Shown here: positions 22,803 through 32,447 of the stretch, one piece after another
Position numbering within the stretch: position 1 is the stretch's first letter
How the letters are laid out: each line of letters opens with the position of its first letter
DNA from: Beijerinckiaceae bacterium
GTDB lineage: Bacteria; Pseudomonadota; Alphaproteobacteria; Rhizobiales; Beijerinckiaceae
NCBI GenBank assembly: GCA_019745195.1
Contig: JAIETL010000005.1
Span: 86,381 to 150,380, forward strand
Length of the DNA stretch: 64,000 nt
Direction: 5' to 3'
Made by a program: the position numbers and the translations under genes
The notes under the pieces: generated by a model
Seen by the model: only the letters and a program-made list of their open reading frames with translations
The model's database searches: none
Told to the model about the DNA's origin: nothing

Positions 22803-25800
22803 ATGGCCACGAGCTTGCCCTGGAGCGTCAAGGGCGTCGATCCCCGGACCCGCGACGCCGCGAAGGCGGCGGCGCGCCGCGCCGGCATGACGCTGGGCGA
22901 ATGGCTAGACCACAAGATCCGCGATGAATCGCAAGGCGCGTCCTCCGATGCGCCGGAGCAGCTCGACATCGCCGCCCTGTCCGAGCGGCTGGCGCGGCTC
23001 TCGCAAGGCCAGATGGAGACCTCGTCGCAGGCTGCCGTCAGCGCGGCGCCAACTCGGTCCGAGCCCGCGCAGCCCGATATCGAGGCCGTCATCTCGCAGG
23101 CCGCCGCCACCGAAAGGCTGACGCGCGAATCCAGCGCCAGGACGGCCGGCGCGCTCGATTCGATCGCGCGCTGGATCGAGAACACCGAGCACCGGATGAC
23201 CGCGAGCGAACGCGCCGCCGCCGAGCGGCAGGAGCGCGCCACCACCGTCATCGCCGACGCGATCAAGACGATGGGCGAGCGGCTCGTCGATGTCGAACGC
23301 AAGGCCGTCGAGGCCCAGCGCAAGCCCGCTCAGGCGGAACCCGCCAGAAGCGAGCCCGCCCGCGCGCCGCGTCTCGCCTTCAGCCGGGACGGGCTGGCCG
23401 CCGCCGTCACCGACATCCGCACGCGTCAGCGCGCGCTCGATGCCGACCGCATGCCGCAGGCCGCCATGTCTCATGCGGCACAGCGTGCGTCCCTGCCGGA
23501 GGCGCGCGTCGCCGCGCTGCGGCAGGATCTGCGCGATCTCAGCGCGCGAATCGTCCCGGCCGCCCAGCCGGCCGAACCGTCCTGGCGCCAGGCGACGACC
23601 GCCGCTTATGCTGCGCCTGCCGCCGCCTATCAGCCGGCCGGCAACCCGATCGAGCAGATGATCGCCGATCTCGGCGCGCGGCTCGACCGCCTCGACCGCC
23701 GCGACGGCCTCGATCCGGTGCTCAAGCCGCTGGCCCGCATCGAATCGGAAATGGCAAGGCTGGCGCAGGACCGCGCCGGCGACAGCTACCAGCGCGTCGA
23801 GCTGGAGATCGCCCATCTCGCCGCCAAGGTCGATGCGCTGGCCGCGCGCGGCGGCGACCGTTCGCTTCTCGCCCCGGTGATGCGCGACATTGGCGAACTG
23901 CGCGACATGATGGCGGCGTCCACCGGCGATCAGCGGCTGGAGGATGTCTCCCACCAGATCGCCTCGCTGTCATCCGAGCTCGGTCGCCTGCGCGACACCC
24001 AGCCGGACGGACGCGAAATGCGCAGCCTGGCGCTGGCGATCGAGGATGTGCGCGACGCCATCATGGCCGACCGCGCCCAGGACCGCGCCCATGGCGGCCA
24101 CGCTGATCCCGCCCCGATGAACGCGCTCGCCCGCCAGATCGAAGGGCTCGCCAGCCGCATCGACGCGCTGCCGACGATGCGTCCCGAACTGATCGACGCG
24201 CAGGCCGAGCAGCTTGCCGCCCGCATCGCCGAGATGGACCTGACCGGACGAGGCGTCTCGGATGATCTGTCGCGGCGGATCGAGACCTTGGTGGGCAGGC
24301 TCGAAAGCCTCGCCGAGCGCCAGCCCGGCGGGCTCGAAGGCCGTCTCGACGCCCTCCAGCAGCGCATCGAGACATTGGTCGAGCAGGGGCCGCAGGCGGT
24401 GACCCGCCAGATCGCGGCATTGGCCGATCGGATCGAGACCCTCGCCGCCTCCAGCAATCTGGGCCAGGTCGTCGCCGATGGCGGCGCGGTGCAGGTCGCC
24501 CGGGTCGACCTTCGCCCCGTCGAGGACATGCTGCGCAATCTCGCCGACAAGATCGACGAAGCCGGCCGGCCCGGCGCGGATTCGGACGCCTTCGATGCGC
24601 TGGAGCAGCAGATCTCCGGCCTCGCCGCGCGGCTCGACCAGGCCGCCGCCACCCGCTCCGCCGAAAGCGGCATCGAACGCACGCTGCAGGACCTCGTCGG
24701 CCATCTCCAGACCCTGCGCGAGGAGACCACCCAAGCCATGCAGCGCGCCGCGAGCGCCGGCAAGGGCGCTCCCGCCAGCGGCATCGCGGAGCTGAGCAGT
24801 CTGGTCACCGGCCTGCGCGACACCCATGTCTCGTCCGGCCGCCAGACCCAGGATGCGATCGGCGCCGTCCACCAGACGCTGGAGACGGTGATCTCGCGGC
24901 TCGCCAGCCTCGAGGCCGATCTCGCCGCCGACCGCCAGAACGCAGCGCCCCGCACGCCGATGCCGCCGCGCGCCGCCGCCCAGCCGCTAAGCCGCCCGCC
25001 GGCGATGCCCAAGACTCGCGATCTGACGCCGCAGGATGTCGGCGCACGCGATCTCGCCGGGCCGGAGCCGATGGTCGCCGCCGACCGCATCGTTGCCGAT
25101 CGCTTGCCGCGCACGGATGCCGCGCCGGCTGTCTCGCTCGATCTGCCGCTGGAGCCCGGCTCGGGCCGTCCGCGCACCGAGGCCATGGCGGCGTCCGGAC
25201 AGGATGCGCAGGCGATCCGCCAGAACCTCATCGCCGCCGCGCGCCGCTCGGCCAAGGCGGCGACCGACGCCGCGGCCGCCGCGCCCGCACCCGCAGCCGA
25301 GACGCCGAAGACCGGCGGCCGGCTCAAGGAGATCATGGAGAAGCGCAAGCGGCCGATCCTGCTCGGTCTCGCCGCGATCGTGCTGGCCATCGGCACGACC
25401 CATGTCGTGACCGGCGCGCTCAAGGGCGGCAAGACCCAGCCCAAGCCTGCGGTCGCGACGCCGGCGATCGAACCGTCGTCGGCCGCAGTGCCGGAGGCTC
25501 CGGCGGCCGACAAGACCAAGGATCAGAGCTCGGCGCTGGCGCCGGCCCCCGCCGTCGCGCCGGCCGCTCCCTCGCTTGCGATCGCGGGTCCGACGCTTGC
25601 GGCCACCGCAGCGCCTGAAGTGACGGGCTCGACGGCGCAAGGCGTGACGATGCCGCCCTTGCCTGCCGCACCGGAGCCGGTGCAGCAGGCGACGAATATC
25701 GGCGATCTGCCGGCCGGGCTCGGCGGCGCGGGCGTCCGCAAGGCGGCGCTCGCCGGCGATGCGCGGGCCGTCTACGAACTCGCCGCCCGCGCCGCCGACG

Positions 25801-26393
25801 GACCGGGCGCGGCGCGCGACACCAAGGTCGCCTTGCGCCTGTTCGAGCGCGCAGCCGTCGCCGGGCTGACCCCGGCGCAGTTCCGCCTCGGCAACATGTT
25901 CGAAAAGGGCATCGGCACGCCGCGCGACATCGCGCTCGCCCGGGTCTGGTACACCCGCGCCGCCGAGCGCGGCAACGCCAAGGCGATGCACAATCTCGCC
26001 GTGCTCCATGCCGAGGGCATTTCCGGCAAGCCCGATTACGCGACGGCGACCGAGTGGTTCCGCAAGGCGGCCGAACTCGGCGTCCGCGACAGCCAGTACA
26101 ATCTGGCGATCCTGCTCGGACGCGGGCTCGGCGTGGCCGCCGATCTCGGCCAGTCCTATCTCTGGTTCGCGGTCGCGGCCGGCCAGGGCGACGAGGACGC
26201 GGCAAAGAAGCGCGACGAGGTCGCGCTGCGCCTGACGCCGGCCGATCTCGCCACGGCGAAGATGTCGGCCGAGCGCTGGCGGCCGGCCCCCCTCAAGGCG
26301 GAGGCCAACGAGGTCGTCCCGCCGGCCAAGGGCTGGGATGAAACTCCGACGGCGGCCAACAGGAAGCCCGCCAAGCCGCCGGCGCGGAGCTGA
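22803..26393 (+). CDS. PodJ-like cell-polarity protein with SEL1 repeats
   Basis: Large protein (1196 aa from this start). The N-terminal SLPWSVKGVDPRTRDAAKAAARRAGMTLGEWL motif region is shared with alphaproteobacterial PodJ-type proteins. A long Ala/Arg/Glu-rich coiled-coil segment follows (about 50-760). After a Pro/Ala-rich linker one membrane helix (RPILLGLAAIVLAIGTTHVV, about 850-869) leads to a periplasmic part with Ala/Pro linker and three to four SEL1 repeats (about 950-1150, e.g. AQFRLGNMFEKGIGTPRD). PodJ organises a cell pole in Caulobacter; a comparable scaffold role is inferred. ATG at 22719 would add 28 residues; neither start has a strong ribosome binding site. Confidence 0.85.
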   Translation: MATSLPWSVKGVDPRTRDAAKAAARRAGMTLGEWLDHKIRDESQGASSDAPEQLDIAALSERLARLSQGQMETSSQAAVSAAPTRSEPAQPDIEAVISQAAATERLTRESSARTAGALDSIARWIENTEHRMTASERAAAERQERATTVIADAIKTMGERLVDVERKAVEAQRKPAQAEPARSEPARAPRLAFSRDGLAAAVTDIRTRQRALDADRMPQAAMSHAAQRASLPEARVAALRQDLRDLSARIVPAAQPAEPSWRQATTAAYAAPAAAYQPAGNPIEQMIADLGARLDRLDRRDGLDPVLKPLARIESEMARLAQDRAGDSYQRVELEIAHLAAKVDALAARGGDRSLLAPVMRDIGELRDMMAASTGDQRLEDVSHQIASLSSELGRLRDTQPDGREMRSLALAIEDVRDAIMADRAQDRAHGGHADPAPMNALARQIEGLASRIDALPTMRPELIDAQAEQLAARIAEMDLTGRGVSDDLSRRIETLVGRLESLAERQPGGLEGRLDALQQRIETLVEQGPQAVTRQIAALADRIETLAASSNLGQVVADGGAVQVARVDLRPVEDMLRNLADKIDEAGRPGADSDAFDALEQQISGLAARLDQAAATRSAESGIERTLQDLVGHLQTLREETTQAMQRAASAGKGAPASGIAELSSLVTGLRDTHVSSGRQTQDAIGAVHQTLETVISRLASLEADLAADRQNAAPRTPMPPRAAAQPLSRPPAMPKTRDLTPQDVGARDLAGPEPMVAADRIVADRLPRTDAAPAVSLDLPLEPGSGRPRTEAMAASGQDAQAIRQNLIAAARRSAKAATDAAAAAPAPAAETPKTGGRLKEIMEKRKRPILLGLAAIVLAIGTTHVVTGALKGGKTQPKPAVATPAIEPSSAAVPEAPAADKTKDQSSALAPAPAVAPAAPSLAIAGPTLAATAAPEVTGSTAQGVTMPPLPAAPEPVQQATNIGDLPAGLGGAGVRKAALAGDARAVYELAARAADGPGAARDTKVALRLFERAAVAGLTPAQFRLGNMFEKGIGTPRDIALARVWYTRAAERGNAKAMHNLAVLHAEGISGKPDYATATEWFRKAAELGVRDSQYNLAILLGRGLGVAADLGQSYLWFAVAAGQGDEDAAKKRDEVALRLTPADLATAKMSAERWRPAPLKAEANEVVPPAKGWDETPTAANRKPAKPPARS

Positions 26394-26596
26394 ACCCGCC
26401 GGTTGCACGCATCCCAGGCGGAAAGGCAACGCAGGAGCGGCGTACCGTCATGGTTTCGACGCCTTGAGCGTTCATCACGACGCCATGGCGCGTCGTCCAA
26501 CGCCCGTTCTCGCGACGTAAGGATTTGTCTAACCGGATTGGTGCAATCTGGGACGACAGGACGTCAGGCGCCGATTCCGGCGCGCGAGGATTGCGG

Positions 26597-27526
26597 GTGC
26601 AGATCTATCTTCCCATCGCGGAGCTGCCGATCAGCATCCTGATGGTGCTGGGACTGTCGGGCGCGGTCGGCTTCATCTCGGGCCTGTTCGGCGTCGGCGG
26701 CGGCTTCCTGCTGACGCCGCTCCTGATCTTCCTCGATATTCCCCCTGCGGTCGCGGTCGCGACGGTCGCCGCGCAGGTCGCCGGCTCCTCGATGACCGGC
26801 GTCCTGACCTATTGGCGCAGACGCGCGCTCGATCTCAAGCTGGGTGGGGTGCTCGTCGTCGGCGGCATCGTCGGCACCGTGCTCGGCGTGCTCTTCTTCA
26901 ATTCCATGCGGCGTCTCGGCCAGCTCGAACTGGTCATCAACCTGTCCTATGTCACGTTGTTCACCATCATCGGCGGGTTGATGCTCTACGACGCCATCCG
27001 CTCGGCCCTGCGCGTCCGCGCCGGCCAGCCCGGGCGTCTGCGGCGGCAGGCCGGGACGCACCCGCCCTGGATGGGCCTGCCCTGGCGGGTGCGCTTCCAT
27101 CGCTCGCGGCTCTACGCCAGCGTCATCCCGATCGCGGGACTGGCGGTGGTGATCGGCTTCATCGGCGCTGTGCTCGGCGTCGGCGGCGGCTTCATCCTCG
27201 TGCCGGCGCTGATCTACTTTTTCCGCATCCCGACGGCGGTCGTGGTCGGCACCTCGCTCTTCCAGATCCTGGTGACCATGACCGGCGCGACGATGCTGCA
27301 CGCGGTCACCAACCAGTCGGTCGATATCATTCTCGCCACGCTGCTGCTCATCGGCGGCGTCATCGGCGCGCAGTTCGGCGGGCGCGCGGCGCGCAATCTC
27401 AACGTCGAATCCTTCCGTCTGCTGCTGGCGCTGCTGATCCTCTCCGTCGGCCTGCGCTTCGTCATCGAACTCGTCGTGCCGCCGACCGAGCCGTTCTCGG
27501 TCATCCTGCCGGAGAGCGCGCGATGA
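26597..27526 (+). CDS. Sulfite exporter TauE/SafE family membrane protein
   Basis: Integral membrane protein (309 aa) with two homologous halves, each carrying the GxGGGFxLxPxL-type motif: FGVGGGFLLTPLLIF and LGVGGGFILVPALIYF. Family members export sulfite or other organosulfur anions. The GTG at 26597 (VQIYLPIAELP) with GAGGA six bases upstream matches the usual family start; the in-frame TTG at 26525 would add an unrelated leader. Its TGA overlaps the next ATG, so it is coupled to the TIGR02186 gene, a pairing that recurs in alphaproteobacteria. The cargo is unknown. Confidence 0.93.
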   Translation: MQIYLPIAELPISILMVLGLSGAVGFISGLFGVGGGFLLTPLLIFLDIPPAVAVATVAAQVAGSSMTGVLTYWRRRALDLKLGGVLVVGGIVGTVLGVLFFNSMRRLGQLELVINLSYVTLFTIIGGLMLYDAIRSALRVRAGQPGRLRRQAGTHPPWMGLPWRVRFHRSRLYASVIPIAGLAVVIGFIGAVLGVGGGFILVPALIYFFRIPTAVVVGTSLFQILVTMTGATMLHAVTNQSVDIILATLLLIGGVIGAQFGGRAARNLNVESFRLLLALLILSVGLRFVIELVVPPTEPFSVILPESAR

Positions 27527-28290
27527 GCCGGCGTCTCCTCATTCTGGCGATGTTCCTGCTGACGGCGCTGGCTCCCGCCCGGGCCGAGACGTTGATCGCC
27601 TCGATCTCGAGCCACCAGATCCAGATCACCTCGAACTACACCGGCGACCAGCTCACCGTTTTCGGCCTCGTCGAGCGCGACGGGCGTACCGCCTCGCGCG
27701 GCGACCCCTATGACCTCGTGATCACCGTGCGCGGGCCGCGCCGCATGCTGCTGGTGCGCGAGAAGGAGCGGCTCGGGCCGATCTGGATCAACCGCACGCA
27801 ACGCCGCTTCCCCGACAGCCCGGTGTTTCTGTCGGTGTCGAGCAACCGCCCTCTAAGCGAGATCCTGAGCCCCGACACCGCGCTGCGGGAGCGCATCGGG
27901 CTGGCCAATGCGGACCGGCCGCCGCCGCTCTCGTTCGATGTCGATGCGCCGCTGGCGCGCTTCCAGGCGGGCATGATCAGGATGCTGGAGGAAAAGGGTC
28001 TCTATGCCGAGAACGAGCGCGGCGTGACCTTCCTTTCCGGCACGCTGTTCAGCGCGCCGATCGAGGTGCCGGCGACCGCTCCGACCGGACCCTACGAAAT
28101 CGACATCGTGCTCTATTCGGGCGGCGTGCCGCTGGCGCGCCAGTCGACCAATTTCGAAGTGGTCAAGACCGGCCTCGAGCAGGGACTGGCGACGGGGGCC
28201 CATGAGCGGTCGTTCCTCTACGGGCTCGCGACCGTTGCGCTGGCGCTGCTGCTCGGCTGGCTGGCGAGCGTCGTGTTCAGGCGCGACTGA
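27523..28290 (+). CDS. TIGR02186 family membrane-anchored periplasmic protein
   Basis: Protein of 255 aa with an N-terminal signal peptide (MSRRLLILAMFLLTALAPARA), a mostly beta periplasmic domain beginning ETLIASISSHQIQITSNYTG, and a C-terminal membrane helix (FLYGLATVALALLLGWLASVVF). It matches the TIGR02186 family, found next to TauE/SafE-like permeases. It starts inside the stop of the exporter gene (ATGA). I infer an accessory role for the exporter. No catalytic motif is seen. Confidence 0.9.
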   Translation: MSRRLLILAMFLLTALAPARAETLIASISSHQIQITSNYTGDQLTVFGLVERDGRTASRGDPYDLVITVRGPRRMLLVREKERLGPIWINRTQRRFPDSPVFLSVSSNRPLSEILSPDTALRERIGLANADRPPPLSFDVDAPLARFQAGMIRMLEEKGLYAENERGVTFLSGTLFSAPIEVPATAPTGPYEIDIVLYSGGVPLARQSTNFEVVKTGLEQGLATGAHERSFLYGLATVALALLLGWLASVVFRRD

Positions 28291-28370
28291 GCGTCGCCGT
28301 GGCGCGCGCCTCGCGCGGCGTCTATAGCCTTGCAGGACAGCCACCGCCCCCGCTTCCGCGAAAGCCGCCC

Positions 28371-28826
28371 ATGTCCGACAAGACGATCCCGCTTCCGGCG
28401 CTGCTGCTGGGCGCTGCCGGGCTGATCCCGTTCGTGGCGGGGGCATCCGCGCTGACCTTGCAAGTGCCGCTGCCGGTGCTGGGAGCAGGCGAAGGGCTGG
28501 CGCGGCTCGTGATGATCTACGGGGTCGCGATCCTGTCCTTTCTCGGCGGCGTGCGCTGGGGCATCGCGCTCGGCTTCGAGGACAGGCGGATGGCGGCGCG
28601 CGATTTCGTCGTCTCGGTCGTGCCCGCGCTTGTCGGCTGGGGCGCGGCCATGCTGACGCTGCCTGCGGCGCTTTGGGTTCTCTGCGTGGCGTTCGTGCTG
28701 CTCGGCCTGCTCGATTACGGGCTCATCTGCCGTTATGTCGCGCCGGAATGGTATGGCCGGCTGCGGCTCGCCTTGTCCGCGGTCGCGGCGACCGCGCTCG
28801 GCGTCGCGGCGTCCGCCGCCGCCTGA
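28371..28826 (+). CDS. DUF3429 family membrane protein
   Basis: Small membrane protein (151 aa) with four to five helices. The family pattern is visible: LPALLLGAAGLIPF at the N-terminus, IYGVAILSFLGGVRWG in the second helix and LLDYGLICRYVAPEWYGRLR near the end. The function is not known. The ATG at 28371 was chosen because an upstream start would add a Pro/Arg-rich leader from non-coding sequence. It is convergent with moeA, with eight bases between the genes. Confidence 0.85.
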   Translation: MSDKTIPLPALLLGAAGLIPFVAGASALTLQVPLPVLGAGEGLARLVMIYGVAILSFLGGVRWGIALGFEDRRMAARDFVVSVVPALVGWGAAMLTLPAALWVLCVAFVLLGLLDYGLICRYVAPEWYGRLRLALSAVAATALGVAASAAA

Positions 28827-28834
28827 CGGTCGCG

Positions 28835-30106
28835 TCAGCCGAGCAGACCGGCATAGGCGTAGAAGGGCGCGAGCGTGCCCTCCGCGATCGTCGTCCAGTC
28901 ATCGGCCATCTCGACCAGACCGTCCGTCCGGGTGAGCGAGGTCAGGACGCCGGCACCGTCCTGGGCGTGCTTGCGCGCGACCATGACGCCGTCGTCGCCC
29001 GGCGACAGCGCGACGCGGACATATTCGCGCCGGCCCTCCTTCTTGCGGTAGGGGAAGCCGAGCCTGACCGGCAGCGCGGCCGGGGCGCGGTGCTCTGTCC
29101 CGGCGAGCCGCGCCAGCAGCGGCCGCGCCACGAAGGCGAAGGTGACGAAGACCGCGACCGGGTTGCCCGGCAGGCCGACGAACGGCGTGGTTCCGAGCGG
29201 TGTCTTGCCGATGACGCCCATCGCCACCGGGCGGCCGGGCTTGATGCCGATCCGCCAGAAATCGAGCGAGCCGGCCCGGGCCAGCGCCGTCTTGACGTGG
29301 TCCTCCTCGCCGGTCGAGACGCCGCCGGAGGTCAGGACCAGGTCGCAGGCTTGGGCGGCCTCGCCGAGCCGCTTCGCGAGGCTGTCGGGCTCGTCGCGCA
29401 GGATGCCGAGATCGAGAACCTCCGCGCCGGCCCGCGCGACCATGGCCGCGAGCAGGCTGCGATTGGCGTCGTAGATCGCAGCCGGCCCGAGCGGCTGGCC
29501 GGGCTCGGTCAACTCGTCGCCGGTGGAGAAGATCGCGACGCGCGGCCGACGGCGCACGGTGACCTGCGTCAGGCCCAGCGCCGCCAGCAGGCCGATATCC
29601 TGCGGGCGCAGGCGGTGGCCGGCGGCGAAGGCCTGCTCGCCGGCCGCGATGTCCTCGCCGGCAGGCCGCGCATTCGCGCCGCGCTTCAGCCCGGCCGGCA
29701 GACGCACGCAGCCAGCCTCGACCGTAACGTCCTCCTGCATGAAGACCGTATCCGCGCCTGCCGGCATCGGCGCGCCGGTAAAGACGCGCACCGCCACGCC
29801 GGCCGTGGCGACCCCGGCGGCGTCCGCACCCGCCGCGATGCGGCCAGCGAGCGCCAGCGCCGTCTCCCCGGCAGGAGCGAGATCGGCGAAGCGCACCGCA
29901 TAGCCGTCCACCGCCGAATTCGCGAAGGGCGGCAGGTCCAGCCCGGCGATGACGGCCTCGGCCAGCACGCGGCCGTCGGCCAGTCCGAGCGGCAGCGTCT
30001 CCACCCCGGTCACCGGCGCGGCGAGCCCGGCGGCGCGGACGCTCGCCTGCTCGACGCTCATCAGCGGTCCGCCGAACGCCTCGTCGTCGCGGCTTAGCTG
30101 CGCCAT
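28835..30106 (-). CDS. moeA: Molybdopterin molybdenumtransferase MoeA
   Basis: MoeA inserts molybdate into adenylylated molybdopterin, completing the molybdenum cofactor. It has 423 aa from the ATG at 30106, preceded by GTGAGG at good spacing. Family blocks: LPPFANSAVDGYAVR, a FTGAPMPAGADTVFMQEDV segment, IFSTGDELTEPG, and TSGGVSTGEEDHVKTAL followed by the C-terminal beta domain. It is separated by seven bases from mobB, and both lie downstream of the formate dehydrogenase genes, whose enzyme needs this cofactor. Confidence 0.95.
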   Translation of the reverse strand: MAQLSRDDEAFGGPLMSVEQASVRAAGLAAPVTGVETLPLGLADGRVLAEAVIAGLDLPPFANSAVDGYAVRFADLAPAGETALALAGRIAAGADAAGVATAGVAVRVFTGAPMPAGADTVFMQEDVTVEAGCVRLPAGLKRGANARPAGEDIAAGEQAFAAGHRLRPQDIGLLAALGLTQVTVRRRPRVAIFSTGDELTEPGQPLGPAAIYDANRSLLAAMVARAGAEVLDLGILRDEPDSLAKRLGEAAQACDLVLTSGGVSTGEEDHVKTALARAGSLDFWRIGIKPGRPVAMGVIGKTPLGTTPFVGLPGNPVAVFVTFAFVARPLLARLAGTEHRAPAALPVRLGFPYRKKEGRREYVRVALSPGDDGVMVARKHAQDGAGVLTSLTRTDGLVEMADDWTTIAEGTLAPFYAYAGLLG

Positions 30107-30113
30107 GGCCGCC

Positions 30114-30641
30114 TCACTGCTTCGCCAGCCGCGCGAGCACCTCGGCAAGCGGCTCGGCGTGCTTCAGGGCGGCGTCGGCGATGGCGGCGATGTCGTCGAG
30201 GCCGATCACCGGGCGGCCGGCCTCTGGAAAGGCGGTGTCGCTGGCGACCGCGCGGATGGTCGCATCGCCCGGATGCAGCGGCGGCTTGCCGTTGGCGGCG
30301 CGATGCACCTCGATCTTCGCATGCGGCGCGCGCTTGAAACCCTCGACGATGACGAGATCGACCGGCGAAAGCCGCCCCAGCAACTCCGCCAGCGTCGCCT
30401 CGGGCTCGGCTCGCAATTCGCGCATCAGCGCCCAGCGCCGCTCCGAGGAGATCAGCACCTCGCGCGCCCCGGCCTCGCGATGGGCGTAGGAATCCTTGCC
30501 CGGCGTGTCGAGATCGAAGGCGTGATGGGCGTGCTTCAGCGTCGAGACGGAGACTCCGCGACGGCCGAGTTCCGGGATGAGGCGCGTCAGCAGCGTTGTC
30601 TTGCCCGCGCCGCTCCATCCCGCCAGACCGATCACGCGCAT
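30114..30641 (-). CDS. mobB: Molybdopterin-guanine dinucleotide biosynthesis protein MobB
   Basis: GTP-binding accessory protein (175 aa) that assists MobA. The N-terminal Walker A GLAGWSGAGKTTLL (residues 5-18), the STLKHAHHAFDLDTPGKDS block and DLVIVEGFKRAPHAKIEVHR are standard. It lies directly upstream of moeA in one likely transcript. A strong terminator at 30660-30686 separates it from the formate dehydrogenase gamma gene, so expression may need read-through or its own weak promoter. Confidence 0.95.
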   Translation of the reverse strand: MRVIGLAGWSGAGKTTLLTRLIPELGRRGVSVSTLKHAHHAFDLDTPGKDSYAHREAGAREVLISSERRWALMRELRAEPEATLAELLGRLSPVDLVIVEGFKRAPHAKIEVHRAANGKPPLHPGDATIRAVASDTAFPEAGRPVIGLDDIAAIADAALKHAEPLAEVLARLAKQ

Positions 30642-30659
30642 CGAAAGCCTTTATGAGAA

Positions 30660-30686
30660 ACAAAACCGGGCGCTTTCGCGCCCGGC
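30660..30686 (-). terminator. Rho-independent terminator after the formate dehydrogenase genes
   Basis: Perfect stem CCGGGCGC-TTTC-GCGCCCGG (30666-30685). Read on the minus strand it is followed by TTTTGTTT. It lies between the gamma-subunit stop (30740) and the mobB start (30641). Confidence 0.88.
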
Positions 30687-30739
30687 TGTCATCTTTCAGT
30701 TTGCCCCGCGCGGTCAAGCCGGGCGGGGCAGGGAGAGGG

Positions 30740-31744
30740 TCATTCCGCCGGCTGGAGCTTGCCGCCGGGAACATGCCCCTTCTGCATCTCCTCGGCGACC
30801 CAGAGCGAATGATGCTCCTTGGCCCAGTTGAGATCGACCTCGCCGGAGCCCATAGCATCGAACGCGCCCTCCATGCCGATCGAGCCGATATAGATATGCG
30901 CGAGGATGACCGCGATCATGATGACGCCGACCACGCCGTGGATGACGTTCCAGAACTGCAGGTTCAGCACGCCGCCTGCGAAGGCGGGGAAGAGCAGGTA
31001 GACGCCCGACACCGAGAGCGCCGCCCCGCCGAGCACCACCGACCAGAAGATCACCTTCTGGCCGGCGTTGAAGCGCCTCGCCTCGGGGTGCTTGTTTCCG
31101 ACGATGCCGCCGCCTGCCGCGATCCATTTGAGGTCGAGCGCGCTCGGGATGTTGTCCTTGATCCAGACCACGAGCATCAGCGCAATGCCGAGCATGAACG
31201 GCCAGGCGAGATAGTTGTGCGACCACTTCGCCACGATCGAGACGTTGGTGAAAGCCTGCGGCCCGATCAGCGGCAGCAGCACCGCCTTGCCGAAGGTGAC
31301 GTTCAGCCCCGACAGCGCCAGCACGATGAAGCAGGCGGCTGTCAGCCAGTGCATGAAGCGCTCGAAGGCGTTGAAGCGCGTCAGCGTGCGCCCGGCCGGG
31401 CCCGCCTCGATCTTGATGCGTCCGCGCACGAGGTAGAACACCGTCAGCAGCAGCAGCATGCCGATAACCGCGATCGCGCCGATCCTGACCATCGTGCCCT
31501 GGTGGAAGGCCCGCCATTCGCGGCCGGCAGGACGCTCTAGCGTCGCCGCCTTGCCGTCGGGAATGGTGATGCGGCCCTGGAGTTCGGCCGACGGATTGCC
31601 CTTCAGCGCGTCGAGGAACTGCTGTTCCTTGACGGCGTTGGCGGTCGGATTGACCTGCTGGGCGGACGCCGGGGCCGCCGGCAGGGCGGCGAAGGCCAGC
31701 AGCAGGCCGAGCGCCAGGAAACGAAGGTGAGCGCCGAGACGCAT
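30740..31744 (-). CDS. fdoI: Formate dehydrogenase gamma subunit (cytochrome b556)
   Basis: Membrane subunit (334 aa) that anchors the dehydrogenase and passes electrons to quinone through haem b. It has an N-terminal signal-like helix (residues 1-28), a periplasmic stretch of about 60 residues, then four main helices. Candidate haem ligands are His in RFNAFERFMHWLTA, KWSHNYLAWPF and VIHGVVGV with ILAHIYIG. GAGAGGA eight bases before the ATG supports the start. The 92-base gap to the beta-subunit gene holds a CCGGCC-TCGC-GGCCGG hairpin (31800-31815) that could tune relative subunit levels. Confidence 0.93.
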   Translation of the reverse strand: MRLGAHLRFLALGLLLAFAALPAAPASAQQVNPTANAVKEQQFLDALKGNPSAELQGRITIPDGKAATLERPAGREWRAFHQGTMVRIGAIAVIGMLLLLTVFYLVRGRIKIEAGPAGRTLTRFNAFERFMHWLTAACFIVLALSGLNVTFGKAVLLPLIGPQAFTNVSIVAKWSHNYLAWPFMLGIALMLVVWIKDNIPSALDLKWIAAGGGIVGNKHPEARRFNAGQKVIFWSVVLGGAALSVSGVYLLFPAFAGGVLNLQFWNVIHGVVGVIMIAVILAHIYIGSIGMEGAFDAMGSGEVDLNWAKEHHSLWVAEEMQKGHVPGGKLQPAE

Positions 31745-31836
31745 GGGCGAAATCCTCTCGCGAGATGAACCGGATAGTGAGGCTATGGGGAGAACGCGCC
31801 CGGCCTCGCGGCCGGAGCGCGCCCAACCCCGAACTC

Positions 31837-32433
31837 TCAGATCGCGATCGTTTCCTTGTAGGCGGTCTGCCAACCCCAGGCGCCGGAGCCGTAGCCGCGC
31901 TTGACCACACGCTCCTTGTAGATCTGGGCGATGATCTCGCCGTCGCCAGCCAGCAGCGACTTGGTCGAGCACATCTCGGCGCAGAGCGGCAGCTTGCCCT
32001 CGGCCAGACGGTTCGAGCCGTATTTCTGGAACTCGGCCGGCGAGAGATCGGCCTCGGGGCCGCCCGAGCAATAGGTGCACTTGTCCATCTTGCCGCGCGA
32101 ACCGAAGTTGCCGACCTTGGGATATTGCGGCGCGCCGAATGGGCAGGCGTAGAAGCAATAGCCGCAGCCGATGCAGAGGTCCTTGGAGTGCAGCACCACG
32201 GCGTCGGCCGTGGTGTAGAAGCAGTCGACCGGGCAGACGGCCGCGCAGGGCGCATCCGTGCAGTGCATGCAGGCCATCGAGACCGAACGCTCGCCGGGCT
32301 TGCCGTCATTGATCGTGACGACGCGGCGGCGGTTGATGCCCCAGGGCACCTCGTTCTCGTTCTTGCAGGCGGTGACGCAGGCGTTGCACTCGATGCAGCG
32401 GTCAGCGTCGCAGAGGAATTTCATACGGGCCAT
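31837..32433 (-). CDS. fdoH: Formate dehydrogenase beta subunit (four-cluster ferredoxin)
   Basis: Iron-sulfur subunit (198 aa) carrying electrons from the catalytic to the membrane subunit. Four cysteine groups are visible: CDADRCIECNACVTACKNE, CMHCTDAPCAAVCPVDC, CIGCGYCFYACPFG, and CTYC with a later CAEMC. It is shorter than E. coli FdoH and lacks the C-terminal membrane helix, matching the FDH3-type beta subunit of alpha- and epsilonproteobacteria. It lies 14 bases downstream of the alpha gene. Confidence 0.95.
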   Translation of the reverse strand: MARMKFLCDADRCIECNACVTACKNENEVPWGINRRRVVTINDGKPGERSVSMACMHCTDAPCAAVCPVDCFYTTADAVVLHSKDLCIGCGYCFYACPFGAPQYPKVGNFGSRGKMDKCTYCSGGPEADLSPAEFQKYGSNRLAEGKLPLCAEMCSTKSLLAGDGEIIAQIYKERVVKRGYGSGAWGWQTAYKETIAI

Positions 32434-32447
32434 GGTTCAGTTCCTCT

